A stretch of DNA of 64,000 bases from Ignelater luminosus. Taxonomy: Eukaryota > Arthropoda > Insecta > Coleoptera > Elateridae. The stretch spans positions 1 to 64,000 of the forward strand of contig VTPC01008827.1 of assembly GCA_011009095.1 (NCBI GenBank), read 5' to 3'. Below the pieces are notes generated by a model. The model was given only the letters and a program-made list of their open reading frames with translations, was not told where the DNA came from and did no database searches. Positions 1-10,016 of the stretch are shown here, piece after piece; position 1 is the first letter of the stretch, and each line of letters begins with the position of its first letter. Position numbers and translations under genes: made by a program.

Positions 1-1084
1 ATCAATTTATAAAACCATATTCAGGCTTCATGACGGAAGAAGCAGCTGAACAAAACCTTTGGAGTCACCAATTTTCAACTTATAATTATCCAAACCCAAT
101 TCAATTATTTCTCATGTACCTAATTTTATCTAAAAACTCCATCCTATTCAATGTATTACATTCAAATTTCCAATCAACAAGTATTTAACTTCCACGGCAA
201 TTAATTCATAAAAGGACATTATTACGTATTCCAAACCCATCCAGAAACACTAAATCAAAATTGTTCTGGAGACAGCAGCATGTTCAATTTTGAAATTAAT
301 CATTTTTTACTTCAAAATCAAACGGGGTTTTCTTTCTAAAGAAAGCTCTCATAATTCGAATTTTCCTAGAAGATTAAATCAAGAATCCTTAATTCGTTTT
401 CAATACAAATAACAAGAATTTATTCTGTGGTAGGTAATTTCAGAACAGATTCATTACTAAGCTCACATTTCATAAGGGAAAGAATGTGCTAAAACATCAA
501 CGTTGCAATTTCTGGTTAACACAACATAAAAAGTGTATCTGCTTACACCATACTATTGTATATAAAAATAACATAAATACTATATTCTATTATAGTAAAG
601 ACAAAATTGTTAAGGTATTTAAAATGTGAACTAAGTAGTTGTAAAATGTCATAATTGCAGAATTGTTATTTTTTGTTACCTATTGCAAAATGTTATATTT
701 GCAGATCTGTGATTTTCTTGTTACCTAGTTATTGTAATAATTGTTATTATATCATTATGCCAATTTTGTACATACAGGAAATTTTGAGAAATGAAATAAT
801 TCAACAGTATTGAACATCCATTTGTTTTCTACTCACTGGTATTGTTGCACAAGTCTCACAATCAGCTCAATGCGACTATGAGACTGTAGTTCCAGCCATA
901 CTAAATCAACAAATGTTAACCTTAAAAAAGTAATCTCACAACAAAATTTAGATTCAGACAATAATGGGGATTTCGTTGGAAACGACAACGCACCTAAGTG
1001 AAAAAACATTTACAACCTCGAAACGTTCGAACACAATCTAATAACATTGTGGCCCATTTACCTAAACCTAAAGGTATAGCAAAA
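1..1084. other. AT-rich stretch, no gene seen
   Basis: No open frame, splice-flanked block, repeat or transposon protein was recognised on either strand. A weak upstream extension of the piggyBac pseudogene may reach back to about 960, but it is too decayed to read. Confidence 0.5.
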
Positions 1085-2165
1085 AAACGCAAAGTTTGTC
1101 ATCGATGCATGGAGTTGTTTTTTTAATGATGCTACTTTAAAGATTATAGTTAAGAAGATCAATCTTTTTATTTCCCAAGGTTCATTTACTACCAATTACA
1201 GAATAGCACGACCGACAGACTTAGTCGAGATAAAAGCATTATTAGGACTCCTGTACCTTTCGGGTATACGAAAAACTAACCGTGTTAACGCCAAAGACCT
1301 CTGGAAAACCAATGCTACTTCCGTTGAAATTTTTCAGCTTACAATGTCTTTTGAAAGAGTTCGATTCCTTCTGAAATACCTCAGATTTGACGACAAAATT
1401 TCTGAAACAGAAAGATTAAAAAAGGCAAGTTAGCACTAATACGGGAGCTGTATGACATCTTTGTCGCTAATTGCAGAAACAATTATCCTTTTGCAGAATA
1501 CACCACTACCGATGACAAACTGGAAGCGTTCAGAGTAAAATGAGGATACCGACAATTTATGCTGAGTAAGCCAAATAAATATGATATAAAAACATTTGCA
1601 AGCAAAAATGTTCTATACTGCTAACCTTGAGGTTTACGTTGCACTCCAGCCCCCAGGACCTTATTGTACCAGCAAGAGTCCTTCTGATGTTGTACAACGT
1701 TTGTGTCAACCTATTACCCAGTCAGGTAGAAACGTTACCATTGATAACTGGTTCACTAGCACCGAATTAACAAATATTCTTTAAAAAAATTGCTTAACTA
1801 TGGTGAGAACAATAAGAAAAAATAAAAGACAGTTTCCCCCTGAATTTATGGATGGTAACCATCGTCAATGTTATTCCAGCATGTTTGTATTTGAACAAGG
1901 CAAGCTTGTACCTCACGTCCCCAAAAAGGGCAAAAATGTACTGTCATTACCTACGATGGATCATGACAATAATATTGATTCAGATATTGAAAAACCAGAA
2001 ATTATAAAATGTACAATAATCCGAAAGGGATGTCGATGTAGTTGACAAACTTTGTGTGACCGTACAATTGTGCCAGATCTACACGACGATGGCATATGGT
2101 AGTGTTCTTTAGTGCAATAAATATTGCAACTAATATTGAAAGCAGATTCCGCAAATGCACTAACA
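1085..2165 (+). pseudogene. piggyBac-family transposase, broken
   Basis: piggyBac transposases are RNase H-fold DDE/D enzymes that excise and insert at TTAA. Pieces in family order are readable across several frames: a block with ETEIKALLGLLYL-like spacing (read here as LVEIKALLGLLYL near 1215-1255), FERVRFLLKYLRFDD (1350-1393), the LEAFR / SKPNKYDIK block (about 1525-1590), FYTANLEVY (1608-1635), SPSDVVQRLCQPI, and GRNVTIDNWFTS (about 1725-1758), whose Asp sits where the second catalytic Asp is expected. LTMVRTIRKNKRQFPPEF follows, then, after a frameshift, the CARSTRRWHMVVFFSAINIA block (about 2068-2125). Stops near 1431, 1542 and 1784, plus frameshifts, break the frame. The Cys-Asp expected just before AKMFYTANLE is destroyed (about 1597-1602), so the first catalytic Asp is not readable. 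No TTAA-flanked terminal repeats were identified. The copy is an old dead one. Confidence 0.9.
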
Positions 2166-3260
2166 CCTGTTAAACTTCATCGTAATACTTATGTCAAAAG
2201 CATTTAATAATTGTCTTTCCCATTCAAACTAAACAAGACAAAGAAGAGGCAGATACATTTTCAACTATCATAGTAACCAAAGCATTAATCTTGGCATTTT
2301 CATCAGAACATGCTGACCAACAATAACAAAGAACAGTGCTAATGTATAAGAAAAGTCAAGTATCAGCCACTCTTTAAATATAAATTTTATAAAATCATAA
2401 TAAAATAAAAACCAACGGCTCTCCTAGCAGACTTAACTAAACCTAAACAACGTATGTATTTATAGTTTGTTTTTTATTGAAGTTGCAAACGAAACAAACC
2501 AAGATCAAGAAGATCCGAAATGATCTAACCAAAACATGCTTTTTGGGGCATAGATTAAATTTATCTAAATTGGCTATCTAATAAATAGATTATGAAGTGC
2601 CCTAGCATTCAATAAAATGACCAATACCATTAGATTTTAAGCAACCTAAATTGGCTGGTTACAAATGTTGAGAAAAAATGTACATTAACCCTTTGTGTCA
2701 TAGCAATTGCTTATTCTAGAAACTACCAAACACAAAATCTGTTTTTCTGAACTATTAGTAAATTCAATGCCCTGAATGATAGAATGCCAAAGCTCAAATT
2801 GCAATCTGTTTTGGATCTCACTGCAAGACGAATTCTGTCCATTTGTAATAACCAAATTAGCCAAGTAAATATCTTACACAAGTTTCGACAGAGTTTCTAG
2901 GAAAAGCCATTATAATCAAAGATCTTTAGATAGTAATATGACTGACGATTTTTATGTCGAGTATAGTTCCAATAAAACTAATTTTGAAAGAAAATAAAAT
3001 TGTATGGGAAAATCCGCGTTCATCATCGGCGCATTACTGCTGGTCTGTAAAACTTAAATTTCTGAAGCGAACGGGAGATATTGTCAACTGAGAAACGAGC
3101 TAAATGCAAGAAGAGACAGACAATTAATTATCAACTCATACCAGATAATGAACATGACAATGGTTGATGGTAAAAGAAGCACTATAGTTTTAGATGTCCC
3201 GTCTTTTTCAACACACAATATGTTTTAGAAAAACCGTCTGAGATGAATAACTTAAAAACA
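2166..3260. other. AT-rich stretch, no gene seen
   Basis: Downstream of the piggyBac remnant. Translation of both strands gave no recognisable protein block. Part of it may be the transposon's 3' end, but no terminal repeat was found. Confidence 0.4.
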
Positions 3261-3263
3261 ATA

Positions 3264-3715
3264 TACAGGGTGCTGAGAATATGACCAGACTACACCATAC
3301 TATAGTATCAGGGATATTCCCTGACAAAAAAAAAATGTTGGAAACATTCTACCTTGTGATTTCTTAAAGAAATGACTAACACTGCTTTATTATAAACGTA
3401 TGGGCTGGAATATTGGCTACTGGTTTGCTTGGTCCAGTCTTCCCTCCAGACAGATTAAATGGAGAAATGTTTTTAAGGTTTCTAGAAGAAATCTCTGTAG
3501 ATCTTGTTGACAATATTCCGTTAGCTGCAGTGCAAAGTTTTTGGGTCCAAATGCATGAAGTAGTAGCTCACAATTAATACGGTTGCAGTAAGAAATTGAC
3601 TTGATACCAATTATCTCAACAAGTGAACTGGTAGAAATGGTACTGATTTGTCGCCAGCAAGAAATCACGACTTAATACCGCTGGATTCTTTTTATCGAAT
3701 TTTGCAAAACGCCAC
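3264..3715 (+). pseudogene. Tc1/mariner (DDE_3) transposase fragment
   Basis: This is a remnant of the cut-and-paste transposase family (IS630/Tc1/mariner) in which a central block reads INVWAGI, then a hydrophobic strand, then FLxF and WxQxDxAxxH. Here the frame from 3389 reads IINVWAGILATGLLGP, then RLNGEMFLRFLEE and VQSFWVQMHEVVAHN, stopping at about 3577. The position usually holding the second catalytic Asp (WFQQDGAPAH-like) reads VQMHEVVAH, so that Asp is gone. After a frameshift, HDLIPLDSFYRIL (about 3664-3705) matches the usual SPDLNPLDF block, including its Asn/Asp-Pro-Leu-Asp core. A TACAGGGTG at 3264-3272 resembles terminal repeats of such elements and may mark the 5' end, which would mean most of the N-terminal half was deleted. 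Confidence 0.7.
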
Positions 3716-4097
3716 ATCTTGAGGAGCTCAAGAGCGCAACGTGACGTCATCAGTCATAATAATAAGAATAATAATAATAAAACCCGTTTGGGTCCCAGGA
3801 GAGAATAGGCCCAAGATGTAAACCAACATGTCGGAGGCTGAATAGCATAGAGTAAGATGTCAAAAACGTTGCCTGTCGAATAACTGGGGGCTTTTGACAG
3901 AAAACTCAAAATACAAATAATAATCAAAATCAACAGACCCGATGCAATTACTACAGCATAAGATACAGACACCATTGCCACACAAACAGAAGTACAGTAA
4001 AACGTAATGGCAGATAGTGTCTCACGGGAAGCAATATCTAGACGCAGCCTACGACCACTAAAGCCGGAAAACCACGTGGCGCATCAAGTGGAACGAC
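3716..4097. repeat. Spacer with (AAT)n microsatellite
   Basis: No gene was seen. The tract at about 3757-3781 is an AAT/AAG-type simple repeat. Seen from the minus strand it is a (TTA)n tract, which could be the tail of a lost LINE, but no LINE sequence was recognised next to it. Confidence 0.5.
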
Positions 4098-5065
4098 GAA
4101 ATGAATTTATGTATTTTGCAGACGTATTACAGGGTTACACATAATGAATCAGACAAGGCAGCATATCCAAAAACATTACACCAAGAACTTATAACAAAAT
4201 ACCCAGAATTAGGTCATAAGACACAACGAAGAGCAGTTGATCAACAAAGTTGCAGATTAATTACAAAATACAGAAATAAATAATTATGAACAAAAAGGTA
4301 ATGAACATACAAATGACGATCATAATGACAGTAACAAGCTAGAAATGGTCACAGAATCAAACAATTATAAATATGAGTAAAACTATACAACATACATTTG
4401 AAAAGGGCTTAATGGAATTTAGTGGAACAGACCCTACGCAAAGACATTATATACCAGAGTAACAATTAACAAGAAAATTAGCCGAAGTTGTTCAAATACT
4501 TAATACTAACATAGTACTACGCTATATAGAACGCAATCAAGATTCCTTAGGTGTACATACTGCTATACATTTTGCAACCGTAACGGCAGCACGAGTAAAC
4601 GGAGCTAAAACGAGGTCACAATCAAGAAGCAAAGCGGCAAGCAAGAAATCCACACCATCTTGGAAACAAAGACTAGAAAAAAAAATAGATGCAGAGATAT
4701 AGCACGATTAAGATAATATGTGCAAGGAAACAAAAGCACGAGAATAAAACAATATGTACACAGCTTGGTACGAAAGGCTCAAAAACATACAATTGTAGAA
4801 GACCAAAATACTAAACCAGCAATTTACAAAAAATGAAAAAGTGTTCTATTAAAACCTAAACTCAGTAGAACTGACAGCTAATGCCACCATCACCACCAAG
4901 GAAAGAAAAGATGGACAAATACTGATCATCTCTTTGGAGCAAAGCAGTACAACATAAGTAATAAAAACACATCTTGAATACGAGATGAAGAACAACAAGC
5001 AGAAATAATTCAATCAATGACATTTACAGAAAGAACGATAGAAGAGGCACCCAAAACTCGGGCCT
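4098..5065 (+). pseudogene. R2-like non-LTR retrotransposon, region before RT
   Basis: I match this by memory of a conserved region that precedes the reverse transcriptase in metazoan R2-like (RLE-type) elements. The order fits: YYRVTHNESDKAAYPKTLHQ (4125-4185) with YPELGHKTQRRAVDQQ following; ARVNGAKTRSQSRSK (about 4590-4635); TPSWKQRLEKKIDAEI (about 4654-4702); then, through stops and frameshifts, pieces resembling the ENxKxFYxNL block (about 4829-4855). Many in-frame stops (for example 4281, 4460, 4700) show a long-dead copy. The RT domain itself is absent, because the sequence changes before 5100. A separate C-terminal scrap of the same kind of element lies at 61775-62200. Exact clade assignment needs a phylogeny. 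Confidence 0.55.
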
Positions 5066-5545
5066 CAGGCTTCTTGTCGAGAAGGTGGCCCTGACTATAA
5101 GAAATATTTCTTGGGGATTCTGAGTATTTAAAAAAATAGTTAGGGCCGTCAATTGAAAGTTTGACTTATTTCACATTAAATTCTTTCCTGAATTTATTCT
5201 AAATGTTTAGTGTTTGTGCTACTAACCATAAGGTGAATGCCGAAGAACTAATACAGCAAGCTTGTGTACTCGTGAACTCTGAATATAACACTGAGGTAAA
5301 AGTGTTAGAAGGTGAGTGTTTTAAATTGGTGAAAACAATGCCGTTGCTAAATAAATTCGTAGACAAAGAAAGCAAAATGAATAGGCTTTTCTCAAAATTA
5401 ATTATCTAGCATTCATTATGATGAGAGACTCATAACAAAACTTCTAATTCCCAGTTCCGGATCTTAGAGTGTTAAACTTAAACTTTTAGTTTTAATAACT
5501 GCATGATTCATTACAAATTGTTTTTTTTTATTGAGCCCAGGAGAA
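5066..5545 (+). other. Unrecognised stretch with one short ORF
   Basis: An ATG-initiated frame of 68 codons runs from 5203 to 5409 and contains the motif VNAEELIQQACVLVNSEYNT. It has balanced, protein-like composition but no family I recognise, and no splice or promoter signal is obvious. It may be a remnant of the flanking retrotransposons, or chance. Confidence 0.2.
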
Positions 5546-5990
5546 CTCCCATGGGCGCTCGTGGAAGACCTCCCTTCAAAATTCAATCCTAGCTATGATC
5601 AGTGGTCTCCCAACTCTCGTGGGTCCTTTGCCCAGGTTTATGAAAGGACATACTCGTACGTTCCTAACAGTTTTTCAAGACCAATTTAGGAAATTGATCG
5701 TATGCCGCCCTCTACGCAAAGCCACCACCGCAACCGTCACTCGGGAACTCTACGCGGAGATCATCACCCGTTTTGGTACACCTCAAATGGTAATTACTAA
5801 TAATGGAACCCAGTACGACAGCTGAGTGTTTACAAAACGATGGGACTTCTTTCTACCCGATCTGACGATGGCTTTGAATATCTCGACTCAGAAGTCGACC
5901 GGATTCAGTCCCGGCTTTCTCAACTTCGGACGTGCAGTCGTCTTACCTAAGACGTTTTACCGTAAACAAGGGCCAAACGTAGCTGTTGTA
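5546..5990 (+). pseudogene. Ty3/gypsy integrase fragment with internal deletion
   Basis: This is the catalytic core of a gypsy-type integrase, which inserts retrotransposon cDNA. A short upstream piece (MGARGRPPF, 5551-5577) is out of frame with the main block, which reads LVGPLPRFMKGHTRTF, VFQDQFRKLIVCRPLRKAT and FGTPQMVITNNGTQYDS (to 5825). The residue at the first catalytic Asp (SADL in relatives) is Thr (LPTLVGPL) and the second Asp is Asn (TNNGTQ). The segment with the catalytic Glu is missing: directly after GTQYDS and a stop the sequence jumps to WDFFLPDLTMALNIS, STGFSPGFLNFGRAVVLPKTFYR, which belongs past the Glu helix. All three catalytic acids are therefore lost. The fragment runs straight into a LINE piece in opposite orientation near 5985. 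Confidence 0.85.
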
Positions 5991-6400
5991 GAGTAAGACC
6001 TAGAAATCTTATTCCTTTTACAAATTCAATTTTGTTACTGTCTAAGTACAAGTCAAGCTCCTCCGTGTTTGTATTTTGATAATTGAGAAATCTAATTTAG
6101 CAGGTTTTACTGCAGTTCAAATATAATGAGTGGTAATTAAACCATTTATTTGTCATTAACTCTAATGTGACATCACTTTTATCTGATATTATCACTAAAG
6201 TGTTATCAGGATAGAAAATGCAAGTGACATCATTTACCAACTTTTTTTCTAAGACAGTGATGTATAGCATAAACAAAAACGGACCTAGTATGGGCACCTG
6301 CGGTACGCCCATGTTAGTATCTAACGAGGGAGATTTGACTTTAACAACTTGAGTTGAGAGGTTTATGAACGCTAAATTAATTTCTAATTTTTAACAATAG
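5985..6400 (-). pseudogene. LINE reverse transcriptase fragment (palm)
   Basis: Reading the minus strand from about 6400, INLSTQVVKVKSPSLDTN leads into GVPQVPILGPFLFMLYI (relatives: GVPQGSILGPLLF), then FYPDNTLVIISDKS, the position of the YADD catalytic loop. It reads YPDN here, so both the Ala and the second Asp are changed. Further on (about 6060-5990), in another frame, LYLDSNKIEFVKGIRFLGL matches the usual LG(V/L)xL block after the palm. The fragment is about 135 codons long, truncated at both ends and inactive. It is Jockey/CR1-like in style; the clade is not certain. Confidence 0.8.
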
Positions 6401-8769
6401 CTAAACACTAATTACTTTCAGCTACAAATTGCAATTTTTAATTTCATTTACTCTTAAAAACCGTTTTTGTTGCTCATAAACTAAACAAAAATTAGGAACT
6501 CAAAATAGCTCTAAACAGAATGATAATAATAAGTAATAACCGAGTACTACTTATATACTTATCTTCCGTTTGTTAGAAAAATTTCCTTCTTGTGCCTCTA
6601 GTAGATTCATGAAATTAAATTTTACACACGAGTCTCTTAAAATTGTTCTATTTCTTGCCTGACATACAAACTTAATTTGTGTTCACCCAAAAACACCCTT
6701 TATATATTAGATTAGAATTTCCTTAAGTTTGGTTTGGTTTACGATGGTAAACGAAATAAAAGTTGTTACTGAAAAAAATTCGTTTATTACCTACGATGTC
6801 TGAAGAATAAAGATGAGACACTGATAGGGATTTCTGCAAGAAATAAAATAATATTGAACAGCATCGGTCTCAAACTTTTATTGTTTTCCATTTTATTGCT
6901 CATGGACTCTACATACTTTAGAGAGTTTCTCTAATATTCTACGTTTACTGTTTTTATGTGATTTTAACATAAGTCTAAATTTTAAAAAAAAGAAAATAGA
7001 AGTAATTAAATTCCTTAGTAGAGAAAAATAGAATCTAACATCTTCTACAGGCCGGAGGCAAAAGCAAGGAAATTCGGTGGGTGACGGTAAATCAATGTTT
7101 AATGTTGATTTTAACACCACTGTTATGCGTGTAGTTGATGAAAAGATCACTTTCCTATTGAAGTTTACTGCTAGTGTTTAGCTATTAAAAGCGGAAGCAA
7201 ATTTAATGTTAAATCTTACTACAAGATGAACTTGATTGATTATAAAAGAGACTGAAAATAAAAACATACTAAATGTAATACTTCAAAGAAGCATAAGTAA
7301 GCATTTCGAATCCAAAGTGTGAAAACTTTAAAGTTTTATACAGTAAAAAGGATTTACAATTTTATATCGACGACGTCGGAAAGCATCAAAGCATTTCTAT
7401 AAGTAAACAGGAAAAATAAAGATCATAAACTGTCTGAATAAACGTATGTGTTTGTATATCTGAAGAGGAATTTTCGGCAATCAATTTTATTTCATTTTTA
7501 TTTCTCCGAGAAGAAAAAACAAAAGAAAGAAAAACAGCTATAAAAATAAAATCATAAATTCCAATAAAAATTTAAATTGATCCGTCTGCCCATTATGACG
7601 CTACCCATATTAAAGCACATAAATTCAGAACTTTACGACTCCTCTGTGTGGTGGTGGCGGTGGTAGTGGTAGGACGAACCTCATGCGTATTCAAACGCCT
7701 GTATTAAACCGGATACACACGCAGGTACTTCCGTTTCCGAATCGCTGCCTCTGCTTATACCGGAACCAAAACGATGAAATCGAAGTTTGTTTTCTATCGT
7801 TTTCAGCTCAACAACTTTAATGGCTAATTTCAAATTTTTCCTTCTAAATCATCAATATTTATTGGAGAAAGAAATGTTTTTCTTTGATCATTTATAATAA
7901 GAAGATAAATTAGGAAAAGGGAGAAATTCTGAAATGCGTCGCGAGAAATAACTTTTTAATCAGGAAAACGATATTATAATAAACAAGTAATTAGTTGTAT
8001 CTGAAATAGCCCAGGTAATTAATTTTTTTCTTTGAAATAAGAAGGTTTTTGTTGGTAATAATTAATAAAGATAAAGAGCCTGTAAACCTGGTTTCATTGT
8101 AGTGTAAACTTTGTTTCTTTCAACATTTTTTGTTAGAATGCTAAGTACGGTGTTTTTAGCATTACCTCAATGAGAAATTCCTTTTGAACCTTCCGAAAAA
8201 GTTTATGATTCCTAGCAGCTAAACCTGATAGATGACATTTTACCGAATGGAAAAATGTACTGTGCATGGCATGTCTGCTTTTATAGCGTCATGAACCTTT
8301 GCATTTCAACTTTGTAATAAATACCCGATACTGCAGTCTATTTTCAGGGATATTCCACCTAACGATATTCGCAGACATTTCAAAAACTGATAAGCATAAA
8401 GCATCAATATTTATGCTTCACATCATATTTATTTAGGAAAAGTTCTTGAATTCTTTACTGGAGGGTGGTAAACAATTTTTAAAATATCATAGCTTTGTCT
8501 ACGTGCAGAAAATATTTTAAATGCCTATTAAGCGTTGAATTTTAATCATTGTGACAAGAAACTGGGCTTCAAATATTTGCGAATTATTGATAAAGTTTCA
8601 AATATGAGTCAGCGGTTATGGTTCTGTTCACAAACACGGAAAAGAAGAGTTTATCTGCTCGTGTTTTTCCCGCCGAAAACTAATCAAAATGGTTTGCTTA
8701 AACCTAGGGTATTGGCAGACTAATCAAAATTATTGCTGGAAATAGAATTATTGATGAGACACCTAGGAC
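6401..8769. other. AT-rich stretch, no gene supported
   Basis: About 2.4 kb without a convincing gene. Short minus-strand frames (such as 6893-7150) have biased, AT-driven composition. A GGT-rich simple tract lies at 7648-7675. It is followed by a locally CpG-richer 100 bp (7680-7770) that I could not connect to a gene. Confidence 0.45.
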
Positions 8770-8934
8770 TATGAACAATGGAACCCACACCATGTTCGTA
8801 TTTAGCTTGCTTTAGAAAATTCACCGAGGGCTAAAACTGACCTCAAACCGCCAAAGGTAATCTATGCAAAGGCGTAGCCCAAGTCGTGTTCGTATTTAAA
8901 TTCTTTTATACGATTCATATAGGGGGAAACTCCA
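8770..8934. repeat. Satellite-like array, left part (2 monomers)
   Basis: Two degenerate monomers carry the boxes GTTCGTATTTA (8794, 8888) and CCAAAGG (8851), with AAAGGCGTAGCCCAAGTCGTG between them. They are the same monomers as in the array starting at 10017. The array is cut at 8934 by a LINE. Confidence 0.8.
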
Positions 8935-10016
8935 CAAGACAAGTCATAGTCACATTTCGGTTTTGCAAGGTTTTAAGAATTTTACTCTTCTTCGGCCAAA
9001 ATGCGAGTAGGGATTTGTAGGAGTTTGCGACGTAGAGGTCAGATGCAGTTAACGTTCGTTCAGTGTTTTGGTTTGAAGTGTTTCGTGTGTGGTGTAGTTG
9101 TAGTACTATGCGCAGCAGTAGCAGTAGCAGTAGGAGTAGTAGTGGCATTGTGTTCGTTGTTGTTTTGGTGGAGAAGGAGAGGTTTGTGTTGTGATCGTGG
9201 TGCAGGGGGTGCTTTGTATAGTTTTGTGTCGTAACGTGTTTGTGTGAGGCGATGGGTCCGTGAAAGATATTGTTCCGGCATTCACCTCGACCATTAAGAG
9301 AAACTACAGAAAAACCCTAGTGAGAACAGTCGGCCCGAGATGCTCCGGACTTTGAGAATGCGAACGTAGCGCGGGAGACGCTATCTACGTCATTCGGTTG
9401 TTCCGCGGAGAGCGGTGAATTGGTTCTTATCTGTAGATAAGTAGAGTGTCGAGAAGCATGTCCATCAACTCAGGAATGAGGTTTTCGGCACGTCATCCTG
9501 ATAGAGAATGCCTGTTTGTGTTTCTTTCTGGGTTTTCTGGGCAAGTGTGGAGCTGGGGTTCTGAGCATGTCGAGAATGTGCTCTTTGTTTTGGTCAACTG
9601 CCCTGCTCAGATAGTGACCTCTCATGAATTCGAGGAGCGCATCTACAGATGAAATTTTTGTTCTGTTGTAGACTCCCTCCAAAAGGTGGAAGCGCTTCAG
9701 GCGGAAGATCCTCCTGCAGATGGCCCTTGCATTCTGTCAGAGTCTCCTGATCGCATATGACGGTGCGGAGGTTTTGTATGTGTAAAGTAACGTCCGCGAG
9801 TAGCAGCCTGAAATGCTGCCTTAGAGTCTAGAAAGCAAGGCGCGGCACTTCTGGAAAACGTGCAGGCGGACCTTCAGCTTGTCTCTTCATCTCAGCATGA
9901 GGATGGAAGTGATGTCAAGGTATTTGACGTATGGCGAAAGCTGAAGGCGGGAGCCCCACGTCGTCGAGATCGATTCTGGCTGTATGGGTAGTGGCGGAAT
10001 AGGACGTCGTTGGTTT
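8935..10016 (-). mobile_element. 5'-truncated Jockey-like LINE inserted in satellite
   Basis: The minus strand carries the last part of a Jockey-like reverse transcriptase ORF followed by a long 3' UTR. The C-terminal frame (9682-9470) reads KISSVDALLEFMRGHYLSRA, EHILDMLRTPAPHLPRKPRK and ends TCRKPHS. Upstream sequence to 10016 is frameshifted RT thumb region (VLFRHYP and following). The 3' UTR (9469-8935) holds GTA/CTA-type triplet repeats and a CATTTTGGCC box near 8990. The same ORF tail and UTR boxes occur in direct orientation at 37270-38440, so the two are one family. The left end stops at satellite sequence and the right end re-enters it. The 9-bp flanks GAAACTCCA (8926-8934) and GAAACTTCA (10017-10025) look like a target-site duplication with one mismatch. 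Confidence 0.8.

Noticed and set aside
3417-3668. Minus-strand 83-codon frame
   Set aside because: It is the antisense shadow of the plus-strand mariner fragment.
7648-7675. GGT-rich tract
   Set aside because: Simple sequence, no gene context.
9001-9294. Overlapping open frames on both strands, Leu/Thr/Tyr/Cys-rich
   Set aside because: They read through GTA/CTA triplet repeats in the 3' UTR of a LINE; not genes.
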